Assembly: GCA_045599185.1 (NCBI GenBank)
Contig: JAZRVO010000016.1
Span: 11,537 to 75,536, forward strand
Direction of reading: 5' to 3'
Length of the DNA stretch: 64,000 nt
DNA from: UBA1240 sp045599185
GTDB taxonomy: Bacteria > Spirochaetota > Spirochaetia > Treponematales > Treponemataceae
The translations under genes and the position numbers were made by a program. Below the pieces are notes generated by a model, which did not search any database, was not told the DNA's origin, and saw only the letters and a program-made list of their open reading frames with translations. Below are positions 26,150 to 34,342 of this stretch, piece after piece (positions within the stretch are counted from its first letter, which is position 1; the number at the start of each line of letters is the position of its first letter).

Positions 26150-26195
26150 CTGAAAAAAAAGGCGCTGAAATCTCATCTGTGAAATTTCAACGCCT
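26150..26195 (-). terminator. Terminator/attenuator hairpin in the leader of the cyclodeaminase-family gene
   Basis: On the minus strand GGCGTTGAAATT pairs with GATTTCAGCGCC (one G-T wobble), directly followed by eight T. Only CAGGAGGTACGAT separates the T run from the ATG at 26139. No promoter fits between, so transcripts of the gene must pass this hairpin. It may be conditional, or may also stop the transcript coming from the acyltransferase gene. Confidence 0.7.
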
Positions 26196-26231
26196 TTGTT
26201 GCTTTACGGTTGATATAGTAATTTCTTTTTC

Positions 26232-26261
26232 GTTCCGTTACTTGTATTTTTCGGAACTGGC
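26232..26261. promoter_or_regulatory. Palindromic box 1, shared with 36299
   Basis: GTTCCGTTACTTGTA, 6 nt, GGAACTGGC. The second copy at 36299-36328 is identical over the first 15 bases and differs in one of the last 9. The outer GTTCC/GGAAC form an inverted repeat. It stands 93 nt before the cyclodeaminase-family start, and TACTAT (a candidate -10) lies between. Probably an operator or activator site. Confidence 0.6.
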
Positions 26262-26284
26262 TTTAAGCGAAGGAAAACTGGCAG

Positions 26285-26470
26285 GCAGCGTTTTTTTACC
26301 GCGTGATTTGCCACGGTTTACCGCACGTTTAACCGCAGAAAGTGCCGTGCGAGTTGAGCAAATTGCCGCGGTTTTAGCCAATTGGCGCGGTTTGCCGTGG
26401 TAAGTTGCAGAAAACGCCGCACGGTTTGAATAAATTGCCGAAAGTACCGCGGCTTAGCACGACTGCCAAA
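26285..26470. repeat. Imperfect tandem repeat of about 72 bp in non-coding DNA
   Basis: The stretch at 26335 (GCAGAAAgtGCCGtgCG, then AAATTGCCG) recurs at 26407 (GCAGAAAacGCCGcaCG, then AAATTGCCG) with about 70-75% identity by eye and a 72-bp period. GCGGTTT-type words recur throughout. No open frame of coding character. It fills the gap between the acyltransferase gene and box 1. Confidence 0.5.
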
Positions 26471-26472
26471 AC

Positions 26473-27735
26473 TTACCTAGTTTTCAAGGTTTCGCCGCGT
26501 GCCAGTTTGTAAAAATATTCCGTTGCAAACTGAATTTTTGTAGCAAAAAACTGCGGGCTTTCTACCGGGAAAATAAAGTAAGTATTGTCCTGAGTAGAAA
26601 GAGTTACGCACTGGCCTTTTCCCCGGTAATCGTATTCGGTATGAATGGAAATAAGGGTGTCCGAGCCGAAGAACATTGTTTTTTCCTGCTCTTCACCGTA
26701 ATCCTTAAAGGTTAAATAAAAGCCTTCTGCCTTATGAACCAGCCTTCCCTCTCCGCAGTCTATAAAATTAACCGCGTTTGGCAGGGATTCAATGCGCACT
26801 TTTGCATCGAGGGAATAGTGACCATCGTCTATAAGCTTTTCAACAAAAGAGCGTTCCCATTCATACCAGTCCGGAATACGGGTGAACTTACTATCCGCAG
26901 CAGAAGAAACAAGCTGGCCGTATTCGTTCATTTCCCATTCAGCAGAACAGTGAGAGCATTTTATAAAACTTCCGCCGGTTTTCATCATACCTTCGCTTTG
27001 GCAAACCGGGCACTGGTACAAAGCCATTTCAAGCCCTTCCGCCCTTTTGGGAAAACTGATTTTCATCTTGTTTTTCAGCTGGTACTCGTATTCGTCATAC
27101 TTTAAGGCTTCGGTTATTTTTGCGTTAATTTCATCAACGGAAGAAGCCTTTACTTCTTCTGCCGTTAAAAGCTGTTCAAGCGTAGCATTCAGCCTTGCCT
27201 GCCTGCGTTCCTTCAAGTTCCATATTGGCGAGCGCAGGTAATTGCCCTGCATGTTAAGCGTTACAAGCGGAACGCCCAGAAGCTTTACAAGCTTGCCAAC
27301 TGATACAGGAATTTCTGATGAAGTGCCGACGTTGGCATATCGTGCTTCCGGGTACAAAACCAGAATGCCGCCGCGCTTCATCACGTTTTGAATATTGCGA
27401 ATAAGCGAAAAGTCGTTGATGAATTTTCTTGTGCCAAGGCATCCCATCTGCCTGTAAAGCCATTCGCCGTAAGCTTCAAAGCCTTCCAGTTCCGAAACAT
27501 AATTTGCCCTGCGGGGAAATAATGCAAGCTGGGTAACATAAAAATCAAACATTGAATGATGAGTGCCAAGGACAATGTAAGGCGGCTTTAGGCCTTTCAT
27601 GTTTTTTCTGCTTATTTTAAGCCTGCTGCCCAAAGTCATTATGCGGCTGTAAGCCCAAAACAAGGGCAAAAGCAGCAAAGACTGTTTTGGCGGAATTCTT
27701 TTTGAATCGAAAGGCTCTGTTATGATTTTCTTCAT
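26473..27735 (-). CDS. 1-acyl-glycerol-3-phosphate acyltransferase-like protein with C-terminal zinc ribbon
   Basis: 420 residues. The N-terminal half is a PlsC-type acyltransferase with HHSMFD (HxxxxD catalytic motif) near residue 58 and the phosphate-binding VLYPEARYAN (an FPEGTR variant) near 128. At about 240 a zinc ribbon is present (CPVCQSE...CSHCSAEW), followed by a beta-rich domain. PlsC enzymes acylate lysophosphatidate at the inner membrane; the ribbon and extra domain are unusual. It starts in a TAATG overlap with the stop of the NCS1 permease, so it is coupled to that gene although the functions look unrelated. Confidence 0.8.
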   Translation of the reverse strand: MKKIITEPFDSKRIPPKQSLLLLPLFWAYSRIMTLGSRLKISRKNMKGLKPPYIVLGTHHSMFDFYVTQLALFPRRANYVSELEGFEAYGEWLYRQMGCLGTRKFINDFSLIRNIQNVMKRGGILVLYPEARYANVGTSSEIPVSVGKLVKLLGVPLVTLNMQGNYLRSPIWNLKERRQARLNATLEQLLTAEEVKASSVDEINAKITEALKYDEYEYQLKNKMKISFPKRAEGLEMALYQCPVCQSEGMMKTGGSFIKCSHCSAEWEMNEYGQLVSSAADSKFTRIPDWYEWERSFVEKLIDDGHYSLDAKVRIESLPNAVNFIDCGEGRLVHKAEGFYLTFKDYGEEQEKTMFFGSDTLISIHTEYDYRGKGQCVTLSTQDNTYFIFPVESPQFFATKIQFATEYFYKLARGETLKTR

Positions 27736-29180
27736 TATTCTGCTCCGGCGTTTTCGTTTGTTTTAAAACTTTCTGGCAGAACGTATTTCTTTACGGCAGG
27801 AATTTTGGACGCAAAATAATAGAATAAGCACGTACCGATAAAAGAAAAGCCTGTAGGCGTAAGGTAGAACAATGGCATGCAGTGAACTTTGCAGGTTAAA
27901 GGGTTGTAAACTGCCAGCGACAGCACAATTCCAACGGCAATGCTTGCAAGCCCCAAAAGGTTAAAGCCCTTTGTAAACTCGTAAAGGTTGCAGCCCGGCA
28001 TGCCCAAAGCATCCCTAAGGCTTATTTTCTGCTTTCTTACCAAAAAGAAGTCCGTAAAAAGAACGGCTGCAAGCGGCGCATATACGCACGCACCAATTGT
28101 AAGGAAAGAACCGAAATACTGGACGATTTTTCCCCATACGCACAAAAGAACAACATAAAGTGCCAGTACCATGATAAGCATTCGGTAGGTTGGCTTTTTG
28201 AAAGAAGATTTAAGCATTACTGCGTAGATGTACGAACCTACAGCCTGCGTACCAATGTTTGCAAAGCCTACCAGCAGCAGCGAACTGAATGCCAGCGCCG
28301 GAACTGAAAGAGTTGCAAGCATTAAAGTAGGATCGTCAATCATTTCTCCAGTAACGTACTGCATGGAAATTGCCATTACGGCACCAATCACAACAAAAAA
28401 TGAACCGATAAGTCCCTGACCAAGTACGCCTGCCCAGTATCCGCCGGATTCTGTTTTTGACATTCTTGGAATTTCTGCCATGCCGCCAATTAGAGTAATT
28501 ACAAAGGCAAAGTTTGCTTCAATTGAAATGATGTATGGAATGATGTTGTTTTCAAAACCTGTTTCAGCCGGCTTGTAGTTCCATATCTGGCCAAACGGCA
28601 CGGCATTAAAGCCTACAACAATTACAATAACGCCAACGGCAAGCAGCAGCGGCACAAGAATTCTTGTAGTCCACGTAATTGCAGAAATTCCCCTGAATGC
28701 AATGAAAGTTCCAATTAAAACACACAGAATTGCAAGCAGCGTATGGGCTTTTTGTGGCAGCGTTATGCCAAACAGTCCCAAAAGGTTGCTCATTGAACCT
28801 GCAAAAAGGTCGGCACAAACGGCGTACCATGGAAAATTGATTACAATGATTATAACCGTAATAAGCTTGCCGCCGTTTTTGCCCAGAACAGCCTTAAGCC
28901 AAATCCAAATGTCAATTCCGTAGCGCACGGAAAGAATTACCGGCAGCTGATAGATTACAAGCATCAAAATTGCACCAAGAAACGCACCAATAAGAAGCTG
29001 CTTAAAGCCGACGAGTGTTGCAAGGTACGAACCCTGCGTATAGCTCCATGTTGCAATGCAATAACCGCCAAGAACCAGCAGGGCATCAAGAAAATTATAC
29101 TTTTTTTGATTAGTTAAGATTGGAAGAATGCCAAAAAAGGCTTCTTTTTCAATTTCGTTTTCAGTTGCAGAATTTTTCAT
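27735..29180 (-). CDS. NCS1-family (cytosine/purine/allantoin-type) permease
   Basis: 481 residues with about twelve membrane segments. After a 30-residue cytoplasmic start comes GGYCIATWSYTQGSYLATLVGF, the typical NCS1 first helix pair, then IWLKAVLGKNGG and NFPWYAVCADLFAG. The family imports nucleobases, hydantoins, allantoin or related N-heterocycles with Na+ or H+. The ATG at 29180 overlaps (ATGA) the stop of a 55-residue single-membrane-span gene missed by length cut-offs. Located in the amine/nitrogen region, so an N-rich substrate is likely. Confidence 0.86.
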   Translation of the reverse strand: MKNSATENEIEKEAFFGILPILTNQKKYNFLDALLVLGGYCIATWSYTQGSYLATLVGFKQLLIGAFLGAILMLVIYQLPVILSVRYGIDIWIWLKAVLGKNGGKLITVIIIVINFPWYAVCADLFAGSMSNLLGLFGITLPQKAHTLLAILCVLIGTFIAFRGISAITWTTRILVPLLLAVGVIVIVVGFNAVPFGQIWNYKPAETGFENNIIPYIISIEANFAFVITLIGGMAEIPRMSKTESGGYWAGVLGQGLIGSFFVVIGAVMAISMQYVTGEMIDDPTLMLATLSVPALAFSSLLLVGFANIGTQAVGSYIYAVMLKSSFKKPTYRMLIMVLALYVVLLCVWGKIVQYFGSFLTIGACVYAPLAAVLFTDFFLVRKQKISLRDALGMPGCNLYEFTKGFNLLGLASIAVGIVLSLAVYNPLTCKVHCMPLFYLTPTGFSFIGTCLFYYFASKIPAVKKYVLPESFKTNENAGAE

Positions 29181-29344
29181 TTTATAAACCCTCCCAGTAC
29201 AACACCCAAAAAGCAGGCGAATGCAACAATTGCCGCAAAAACATAATCTTTTCTGCCAAATCTTTTAGGAAACTCGTAGGAATCGGTTTCAATCAATGAA
29301 ATCTTTTTTTCTAAGTCACTTGAAAAATCATTCTGATTATCCAT
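29177..29344 (-). CDS. Small single-span membrane protein coupled to the NCS1 permease
   Basis: 55 residues: MDNQNDFSSDLEKK at the start, a basic PKRFGRKD stretch, and one hydrophobic helix DYVFAAIVAFACFLGVVLGG ending IK. AGAGG precedes the ATG by 6 nt, and its TGA overlaps the ATG of the permease. I do not recognise the family. The arrangement recalls small accessory subunits that precede secondary transporters (for example YhdT before PanF). Coding status rests on the ribosome-binding site, the coupling and the amphipathic-plus-helix layout. Confidence 0.65.
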   Translation of the reverse strand: MDNQNDFSSDLEKKISLIETDSYEFPKRFGRKDYVFAAIVAFACFLGVVLGGFIK

Positions 29345-29612
29345 TTTTAACCTCTTTTTTTAATAATTCATAAAAAGAATACAAAAAAATACGAAAAAAA
29401 GTCAAATATTGATTTTTAAGGTTTTGTCATTACAAACCATTTTCGGGATTTGTTTTGGATAGTAAACCAGATGCACGCGGCGCGGCTGGAAGGAATGGAA
29501 GAATAAAAGAAAAATTGGAAAAATAAAAAAGTGCCGCATTTTAAAAGCGGAATAAAACTTTTAAATTGCGGCTTTTTCTGCTAATTCAAGCTAATGCAAA
29601 AGAAAAATTAAA

Positions 29613-30590
29613 TTATTCTTTTGATTCTTCTGCATTTTCTGCTGTTTCTGTTTTTTCAGCGTCCCAGCGGTTGTAAACATTTGCAAGAATTGCACCCGAA
29701 ATATTGTGCCATACCGAAAAAATTGCACCAGGAACTGTTGCCATTGCAAGACCCTGGAAAGCCGTTCCGGCAAGACTTGTGGCAAGGCCAGAGTTCTGCA
29801 TACCGATTTCTACTGAAAGAGCCTTTGTTTTTGCAGGATTCAGCTTTAATGCTTTGCCCAAACCAAAACCGCATGCATAGCCAAGGCAGTTGTGAAGAAT
29901 TACTACAACAAAAACAAGTGCACCTGTAGAAAGAATTTTTGCAGCGTTATGAGAAACAACAGTTGCAACAATCATACAGATTGCAATTACAGAAATCATT
30001 GGAAGAATCTTTACGATTTTCTGCGTAAATTTGCCAAAGAACTTGTTGATGATAAAGCCCAGTGCAATTGGAACGATAACAACTTTTACAATAGAAATGA
30101 ACATTGCAAGAATATCAACCTGAACAGTTGTTCTTAAAAGAAGATATGTAATTGCCGGTGTTAAAACAGGTGCAAGCAGTGTATTTACGCTTGTCATTCC
30201 AACAGAAAGTGCAACATCGCCTTTTGAAAGATAGGTAATAACGTTGCTGGAAGTGCCGCCCGGACAAGTACCAACAAGAACAACACCAGCCATCAGTGCC
30301 GGGTCAAGATTGAAGATTTTGCTTAATGCAAATGCAAGAAGCGGCATAACCGTAAACTGTGCAAGACAGCCAAGAAGAATATCCTTCGGTCTTGTAAACA
30401 CAAGCTTAAAGTCTTCAATTTTAAGCGTAAGCCCCATTCCAAACATTACAATCATAAGAAGGTAATTTACCCAGCTTGTCTTAATCCAAAGACTGCTGGC
30501 CGGAACAAACAAAGCCAGAGCAGCAATTACAAGAACAATTACTGCCATGAATCTGCCGAAAAAGTTACTTAACTTTTCTAAAAAATTCAT
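29613..30590 (-). CDS. Bile acid:sodium symporter (BASS) family transporter
   Basis: 325 residues with nine to ten hydrophobic segments. Family motifs are MFGMGLTLKIEDFK near residue 50, VLVGTCPGGTSSNVITYLSKGDVALSV (the crossing-helix Na+ site), and EIGMQNSGLATSLA near 265. BASS members move bile acids, pantoate, pyruvate or other organic anions with Na+. The last 20 residues are a polar, Glu-rich tail. ATG preceded by GAGGTTTTAA. Single gene, about 190 bp from the AraC regulator gene, which could control it. Confidence 0.88.
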   Translation of the reverse strand: MNFLEKLSNFFGRFMAVIVLVIAALALFVPASSLWIKTSWVNYLLMIVMFGMGLTLKIEDFKLVFTRPKDILLGCLAQFTVMPLLAFALSKIFNLDPALMAGVVLVGTCPGGTSSNVITYLSKGDVALSVGMTSVNTLLAPVLTPAITYLLLRTTVQVDILAMFISIVKVVIVPIALGFIINKFFGKFTQKIVKILPMISVIAICMIVATVVSHNAAKILSTGALVFVVVILHNCLGYACGFGLGKALKLNPAKTKALSVEIGMQNSGLATSLAGTAFQGLAMATVPGAIFSVWHNISGAILANVYNRWDAEKTETAENAEESKE

Positions 30591-30783
30591 TTAAAACCTC
30601 TAAAAACTTAAAAGAATATAACAAAAGTTTATACGACCTTATAGCCTTTGTAAATGATGCAACTTCTGCACCCCGGCACGCCTGCAAATAACTGAACTGG
30701 TAAACACACCGGCAAATTTTCAGACGGCATGCATTTTTCGCGTGGCTGGCACGGCTGTCAACCGCCGGCCACTTTAGCCACCC

Positions 30784-31611
30784 TCACACTTCCTTTATGT
30801 TTTTACGGTATTCCCGGTTTTTCACTTCCAAATTATATTCTGACGGGGTTTTGCCGGAAAATTCCTTGAACTCGTGGATAAAGTGCGCCTGATCGTAAAA
30901 ATGGTACTCGGAAGAAATGGCGGTAAGGTTTTCCATCTGCCCTTTGTTGATGTCGTCCAGCAGGAACTGAAATTTAATAGAACTGCACAGCTGTTTGGTG
31001 CTCATGCCAAGTTCGCTGTCGAAAATTTTGCTGATGTAACGGGAAGAATAGCCGGAAAGTTCTTCAAGTTCGCTTATGCGCACCCGGCCTTTCCGCTTAA
31101 TTATAAGTTCTTCAATCTGTTTAAAAAGTTCGCCGCGGCCGGCTTTTTTTCCGCATTTTTGCAGCACTTCATATTCTTCAATAAAAACCTTCATCCGCGA
31201 TTCAAAATCCCTAAGGCCAGACATTTTCATGCAGAAATCCTTCATCGAAGGCAGCTCGTCCAGAATGATGATTTTTCCAACCGCGTCTTTGGGCGAAATT
31301 TCCTTTATAAAGTTAGAAGCACTTGGCTGCAGGCGTACGCCGAAATATTCTGCATTTTTCCTTACGCAAAAAGTCCGGGGTTCTATGGTGCTGCCAATAA
31401 AATGCGTCCTTACGCCGCCTTCACTGTATTCAAAAATCAAGTTGCTGCAGCCGTCTACCATAAGCGGCAGGTCAAAATCCTTCCCTGCCTTGTTTGAAAA
31501 ACTGAAAAAATGTGAAATGCCGTTTTCAATTAAAACATGCTGGCAAAAATCGCTGGAAGCAAGTACAAAATAAGGCTGAATCGAAATAAGTTCCGGTTCA
31601 TTGCTGTGCAT
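30784..31611 (-). CDS. AraC-family transcriptional regulator
   Basis: 275 residues. The C-terminal 100 hold two helix-turn-helix motifs: ISELEELSGYSSRYISKIFD for the first and YDQAHFIHEFKEFSGKTPSEYN for the second, matching the AraC consensus 'F.r.FK...G.TP..YR'. The N-terminal domain would bind a small ligand; its sequence resembles no well-known effector domain. It is read toward the BASS transporter and sits in the middle of the amine region, so it is the best local candidate for binding the box at 26232 and 36299, which is inference. Confidence 0.85.
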   Translation of the reverse strand: MHSNEPELISIQPYFVLASSDFCQHVLIENGISHFFSFSNKAGKDFDLPLMVDGCSNLIFEYSEGGVRTHFIGSTIEPRTFCVRKNAEYFGVRLQPSASNFIKEISPKDAVGKIIILDELPSMKDFCMKMSGLRDFESRMKVFIEEYEVLQKCGKKAGRGELFKQIEELIIKRKGRVRISELEELSGYSSRYISKIFDSELGMSTKQLCSSIKFQFLLDDINKGQMENLTAISSEYHFYDQAHFIHEFKEFSGKTPSEYNLEVKNREYRKNIKEV

Positions 31612-31749
31612 AAAATCTCCTGAAAAATAAAGCCTTTGCTGATGAATCAGCCCTGCGTTTTTCTGCTTAATTCAAACTGCAAGTGCTTGCGCAAAACAGG
31701 CCGGTGCAGAAACCGGGACAGGGCGGTTTTTACAAATTTAACCGCAGTT

Positions 31750-32739
31750 TCAGTCAATCAAGTCGTTCTGAAAACGCGAAAGATGTTCGTAAGGCAAAAT
31801 AAGCCGCCCGCGGTAAAAACCGCAGCCATCGTTTACAAGACTGTTGTTTGCCGCTGCAAACATGTTTACGTCAACTTCTGCAAGTTCAAGCTTTTGCAGC
31901 AAAATGCCCCTTTCGTAGGCTTCGTCAAAATAAACGCACTGGCCGGCCGGAATTTCCTGCCGCCGGGCACGTTCCATTTCCTGCACTTTTTCATAGCTGA
32001 AATGGTTGGCAGGCCCAATTTCTGCATAATCGTCCATTTCTTTTGTTCTAAGCTGAACTTCAATAAAACTGCGGGCGTTATTGTCGTAAAGGGTAATGTG
32101 CAGCGAACGATAGCCGCGCGGACTTACATTTACAATGTAATCCTTATAATATGGCGTGGCATCCGGGCTAAGCAAAGGCGAATGATTTTTCCCTTCCTGA
32201 CTGATTATTTCTGCACTAAAGCCCCTTGCTTCCAAAAAATCCGGCAGCGCGTTTGCAATTTCATAAAGATATTTCAGTTCTATTTCTTCCCTGTCATCTT
32301 CCGGCTTTAAGTGGCAGCGCGGCATTGAAATTACAATTCTGTACGCAATCAAATCCCTAAAGCGCAGAAGCTTGTTCTTAATTTGAGAAGCCGTAGGGAA
32401 TGTTCCGTTTTTAGTGTAATAGTCGTAAACAAACTGAACTATTTTACCGTTGAATTTTTCTTCTGCCCGTACAAGTGATTTTATGCGCCCTTTAAACGTA
32501 AAAGCCAAAAACGGGTATTTTTCTGCCATGTATTTGTAAAATTCACGCAGGCGCTGAGACTGGGCTGTTAAAAAATCGTTATGTTCCAGCAGTTCTTCCA
32601 GCTGAATTAAAAAATTGCAGTGAACCATATCGATTGGATTGTTATTTTCCAATGCCGATTTTTTCAAATCCGCTGAATAACGTTTGAGAATTTTGAATAC
32701 TGTGTCGCCGTCGTAAAGGTAATCGTTAAGTGAAATCAT
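31750..32739 (-). CDS. RelA/SpoT synthetase-domain protein ((p)ppGpp synthetase type)
   Basis: About 329 residues. Synthetase motifs are RDLIAYRIVISMP near residue 125, the substrate loop PRGYRSLHITLYD near 195, and the FIEVQLRTKEMDDYAEIG stretch with the ExQxRT catalytic motif. No HD hydrolase and no TGS/ACT domain, so it should only make alarmone, like the small or single-domain synthetases. I use ATG 32739; an ATG at 32769 lies within the upstream terminator. No ribosome-binding site is visible before 32739, because the terminator T run is 4 nt away. Confidence 0.8.
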   Translation of the reverse strand: MISLNDYLYDGDTVFKILKRYSADLKKSALENNNPIDMVHCNFLIQLEELLEHNDFLTAQSQRLREFYKYMAEKYPFLAFTFKGRIKSLVRAEEKFNGKIVQFVYDYYTKNGTFPTASQIKNKLLRFRDLIAYRIVISMPRCHLKPEDDREEIELKYLYEIANALPDFLEARGFSAEIISQEGKNHSPLLSPDATPYYKDYIVNVSPRGYRSLHITLYDNNARSFIEVQLRTKEMDDYAEIGPANHFSYEKVQEMERARRQEIPAGQCVYFDEAYERGILLQKLELAEVDVNMFAAANNSLVNDGCGFYRGRLILPYEHLSRFQNDLID

Positions 32740-32744
32740 AATAA

Positions 32745-32795
32745 AAAAAGGCGCAAAGATGTTCGACATAAAATCGACACGTCTTTGCGCCTTAA
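32745..32795 (-). terminator. Terminator of the HcnABC-like operon, abutting the next start codon
   Basis: Minus strand AAGGCGCAAAGACGTGTCGA pairs with TCGAACATCTTTGCGCCTT around a TTTTATG loop, followed by seven T. The RelA/SpoT ATG begins about 4 nt after the T run. Confidence 0.8.
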
Positions 32796-32854
32796 GCTCG
32801 ATTATGCTTTAACTTTGTAATTTTGTCAAAGGGCTTTACGCGGCAAACAACTGC

Positions 32855-34000
32855 CTATTTTGCAGGCTTAAACCGGTCGTAGCGCAGCGGACTGATATCG
32901 GCAGGGCATTCGCCAGTGGTAATAAGTTCTGCAATGTTGTACGCGGCAGCAGGGCCTATGCCAAAACCATGGCCTGTAAAACCGCATTCAATGTACAGCC
33001 CCGGAACTTCGTCGCATTTAGAAACGGTGGCAACTGCATCTACGCTAAAATCGCCGTAACCGCCCCAGGCGCGCACAACTTTTGCATCTTTCAGTATGGG
33101 GAAATAACCCAGAATGCCGCGACTGGTGGCACTTACCATGCTTGAACCAACAAGCGGATAAGAATCGTCAATGCGCGGATGCACTTCGTCAAATCCGTCA
33201 GTGCCGCCCATTACGAATGAACCGTGCTTTGTCTGGTGACCGTAAAAATCGGCCATTGCAGTACCAAGCATCTGCTTGAACATCTGGGGTTCGGCTTCGG
33301 TAACAAGGCATGTAAGCGCGTGCTTTTTCATCGGTATGTTAATTCCAACCGTTTTAAGAATGTCGTTGCTTTCGTAACCTGCGGCAACTACCACGTTTTC
33401 GGCTCCAAAAACCGTGGTTTCTTCACCAGTACCTGCTTCTACGCCGCAAACTTTTCCGGCTTTGGTAATAATTCTTTTTACCGGCGCGCCTGTAATGAAT
33501 GAAACGCCAAGGGCACGGGCACATTTATAATAGCCCAGTGTTGTAGTAAGCGGATTTGCGTGGCCGTCCGTAGGGCACCAGCTTGCACCGATTACTTCGT
33601 CGCTTAAATACGGATTGATTTTCTTTACTTCGGCGGCATCAATCATTTTTACGTCTACGCCGCATTTTGTAGCACCGTCTGCCAGTTTCTGAAGAATTTT
33701 TAAGTGTTCTTCGGTTTTGCCAAGGCGAAGGTTGCCGCCCTGGGTGTATTCGGTGTCTACGCCAAGTTCTTCGCTTAAAGCTGGCCAGATGTTTTTTACG
33801 CCCCAAACCATAAGCGGCAGTTCCTTAGGGTTTCTTCCGCTCTGGCGCACGCCGCCGCCGTTACGGCTAGAACCGCCGTTTCCAATGTGGTCTGTTGCTT
33901 CAAGAACGATTACGCTTTTTCCCTTTTTTGCAAGGTAGTAGGCTGTTGCATTTCCGACAATGCCAGCACCAATTACGATTACATCTGCTTTTGTCTTCAT
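32855..34000 (-). CDS. FAD-dependent amine/amino-acid dehydrogenase subunit (HcnC/glycine-oxidase-like)
   Basis: 381 residues of the DAO family. The dinucleotide-binding VIVIGAGIVGNATAYYLAK motif opens the protein, RNGGGVRQSGR follows at residue 46-56, and the C-terminal ECGFTGHGFGIGPAAAYNIAE is the second FAD contact. It probably oxidises the C-N bond of an amino acid or opine-like substrate and passes electrons to its Fe-S partners rather than to oxygen, as in proline, nopaline or cyanide-forming glycine dehydrogenases. Translation start TAAATG immediately follows the BFD gene's stop. Last gene of the four-gene operon. Confidence 0.85.
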   Translation of the reverse strand: MKTKADVIVIGAGIVGNATAYYLAKKGKSVIVLEATDHIGNGGSSRNGGGVRQSGRNPKELPLMVWGVKNIWPALSEELGVDTEYTQGGNLRLGKTEEHLKILQKLADGATKCGVDVKMIDAAEVKKINPYLSDEVIGASWCPTDGHANPLTTTLGYYKCARALGVSFITGAPVKRIITKAGKVCGVEAGTGEETTVFGAENVVVAAGYESNDILKTVGINIPMKKHALTCLVTEAEPQMFKQMLGTAMADFYGHQTKHGSFVMGGTDGFDEVHPRIDDSYPLVGSSMVSATSRGILGYFPILKDAKVVRAWGGYGDFSVDAVATVSKCDEVPGLYIECGFTGHGFGIGPAAAYNIAELITTGECPADISPLRYDRFKPAK

Positions 34001-34315
34001 TTACAGCACCTCCGAAGCTAAAGTTTTCATTTCCGTCGGTCTTATCGGGCCGCGGCTGGTTGCCGGGTCAATGGTTGCCGGGCTTACTTTCTGTTCTGCC
34101 GCAACAATACCCTTTACCAGTTTTGAACAGGTCTGCCCCTGACATAATCCCATTCCGGCGCGCAGATAACGGCGGATTTCCTGCATGGTAAACATTCCGT
34201 CGTGCACGGCACGGCGAATTTCGCCTTTTGTAATTTCTTCGCAGCGGCAAATTACCATATCGTCATCCGGCATCGGCACAAATTCGCCTATATCTCTACT
34301 TCTATCGTTCATCAT
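34001..34315 (-). CDS. BFD-like [2Fe-2S] protein
   Basis: 104 residues. The bacterioferritin-associated-ferredoxin domain is seen in VICRCEEITKGEIRRAVHDG and LRAGMGLCQGQTCSKLVKGI; the four Cys (CxC, then CxxxxC) bind a [2Fe-2S] cluster. In many HcnB/SoxA-like proteins this domain is fused at the C-terminus; here it is a separate subunit. It should relay electrons between the two FAD subunits. Two ATG codons overlap at the start (34315 and 34312) after GGTGAAAAAAA. Confidence 0.85.
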   Translation of the reverse strand: MMNDRSRDIGEFVPMPDDDMVICRCEEITKGEIRRAVHDGMFTMQEIRRYLRAGMGLCQGQTCSKLVKGIVAAEQKVSPATIDPATSRGPIRPTEMKTLASEVL

Positions 34316-34342
34316 TTTTTTTCACCTCTTTGGGCGCGCGCC

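Noticed and set aside
26179..26403. 74-codon plus-strand ORF in the repeat region
   Set aside because: No ribosome-binding site, it crosses the regulatory box and the repeats, and no protein-like pattern is seen.
26285..26470. CRISPR-like array
   Set aside because: There are only two clear units of about 72 bp with poor identity and no unique spacers between short repeats; no cas genes are present.
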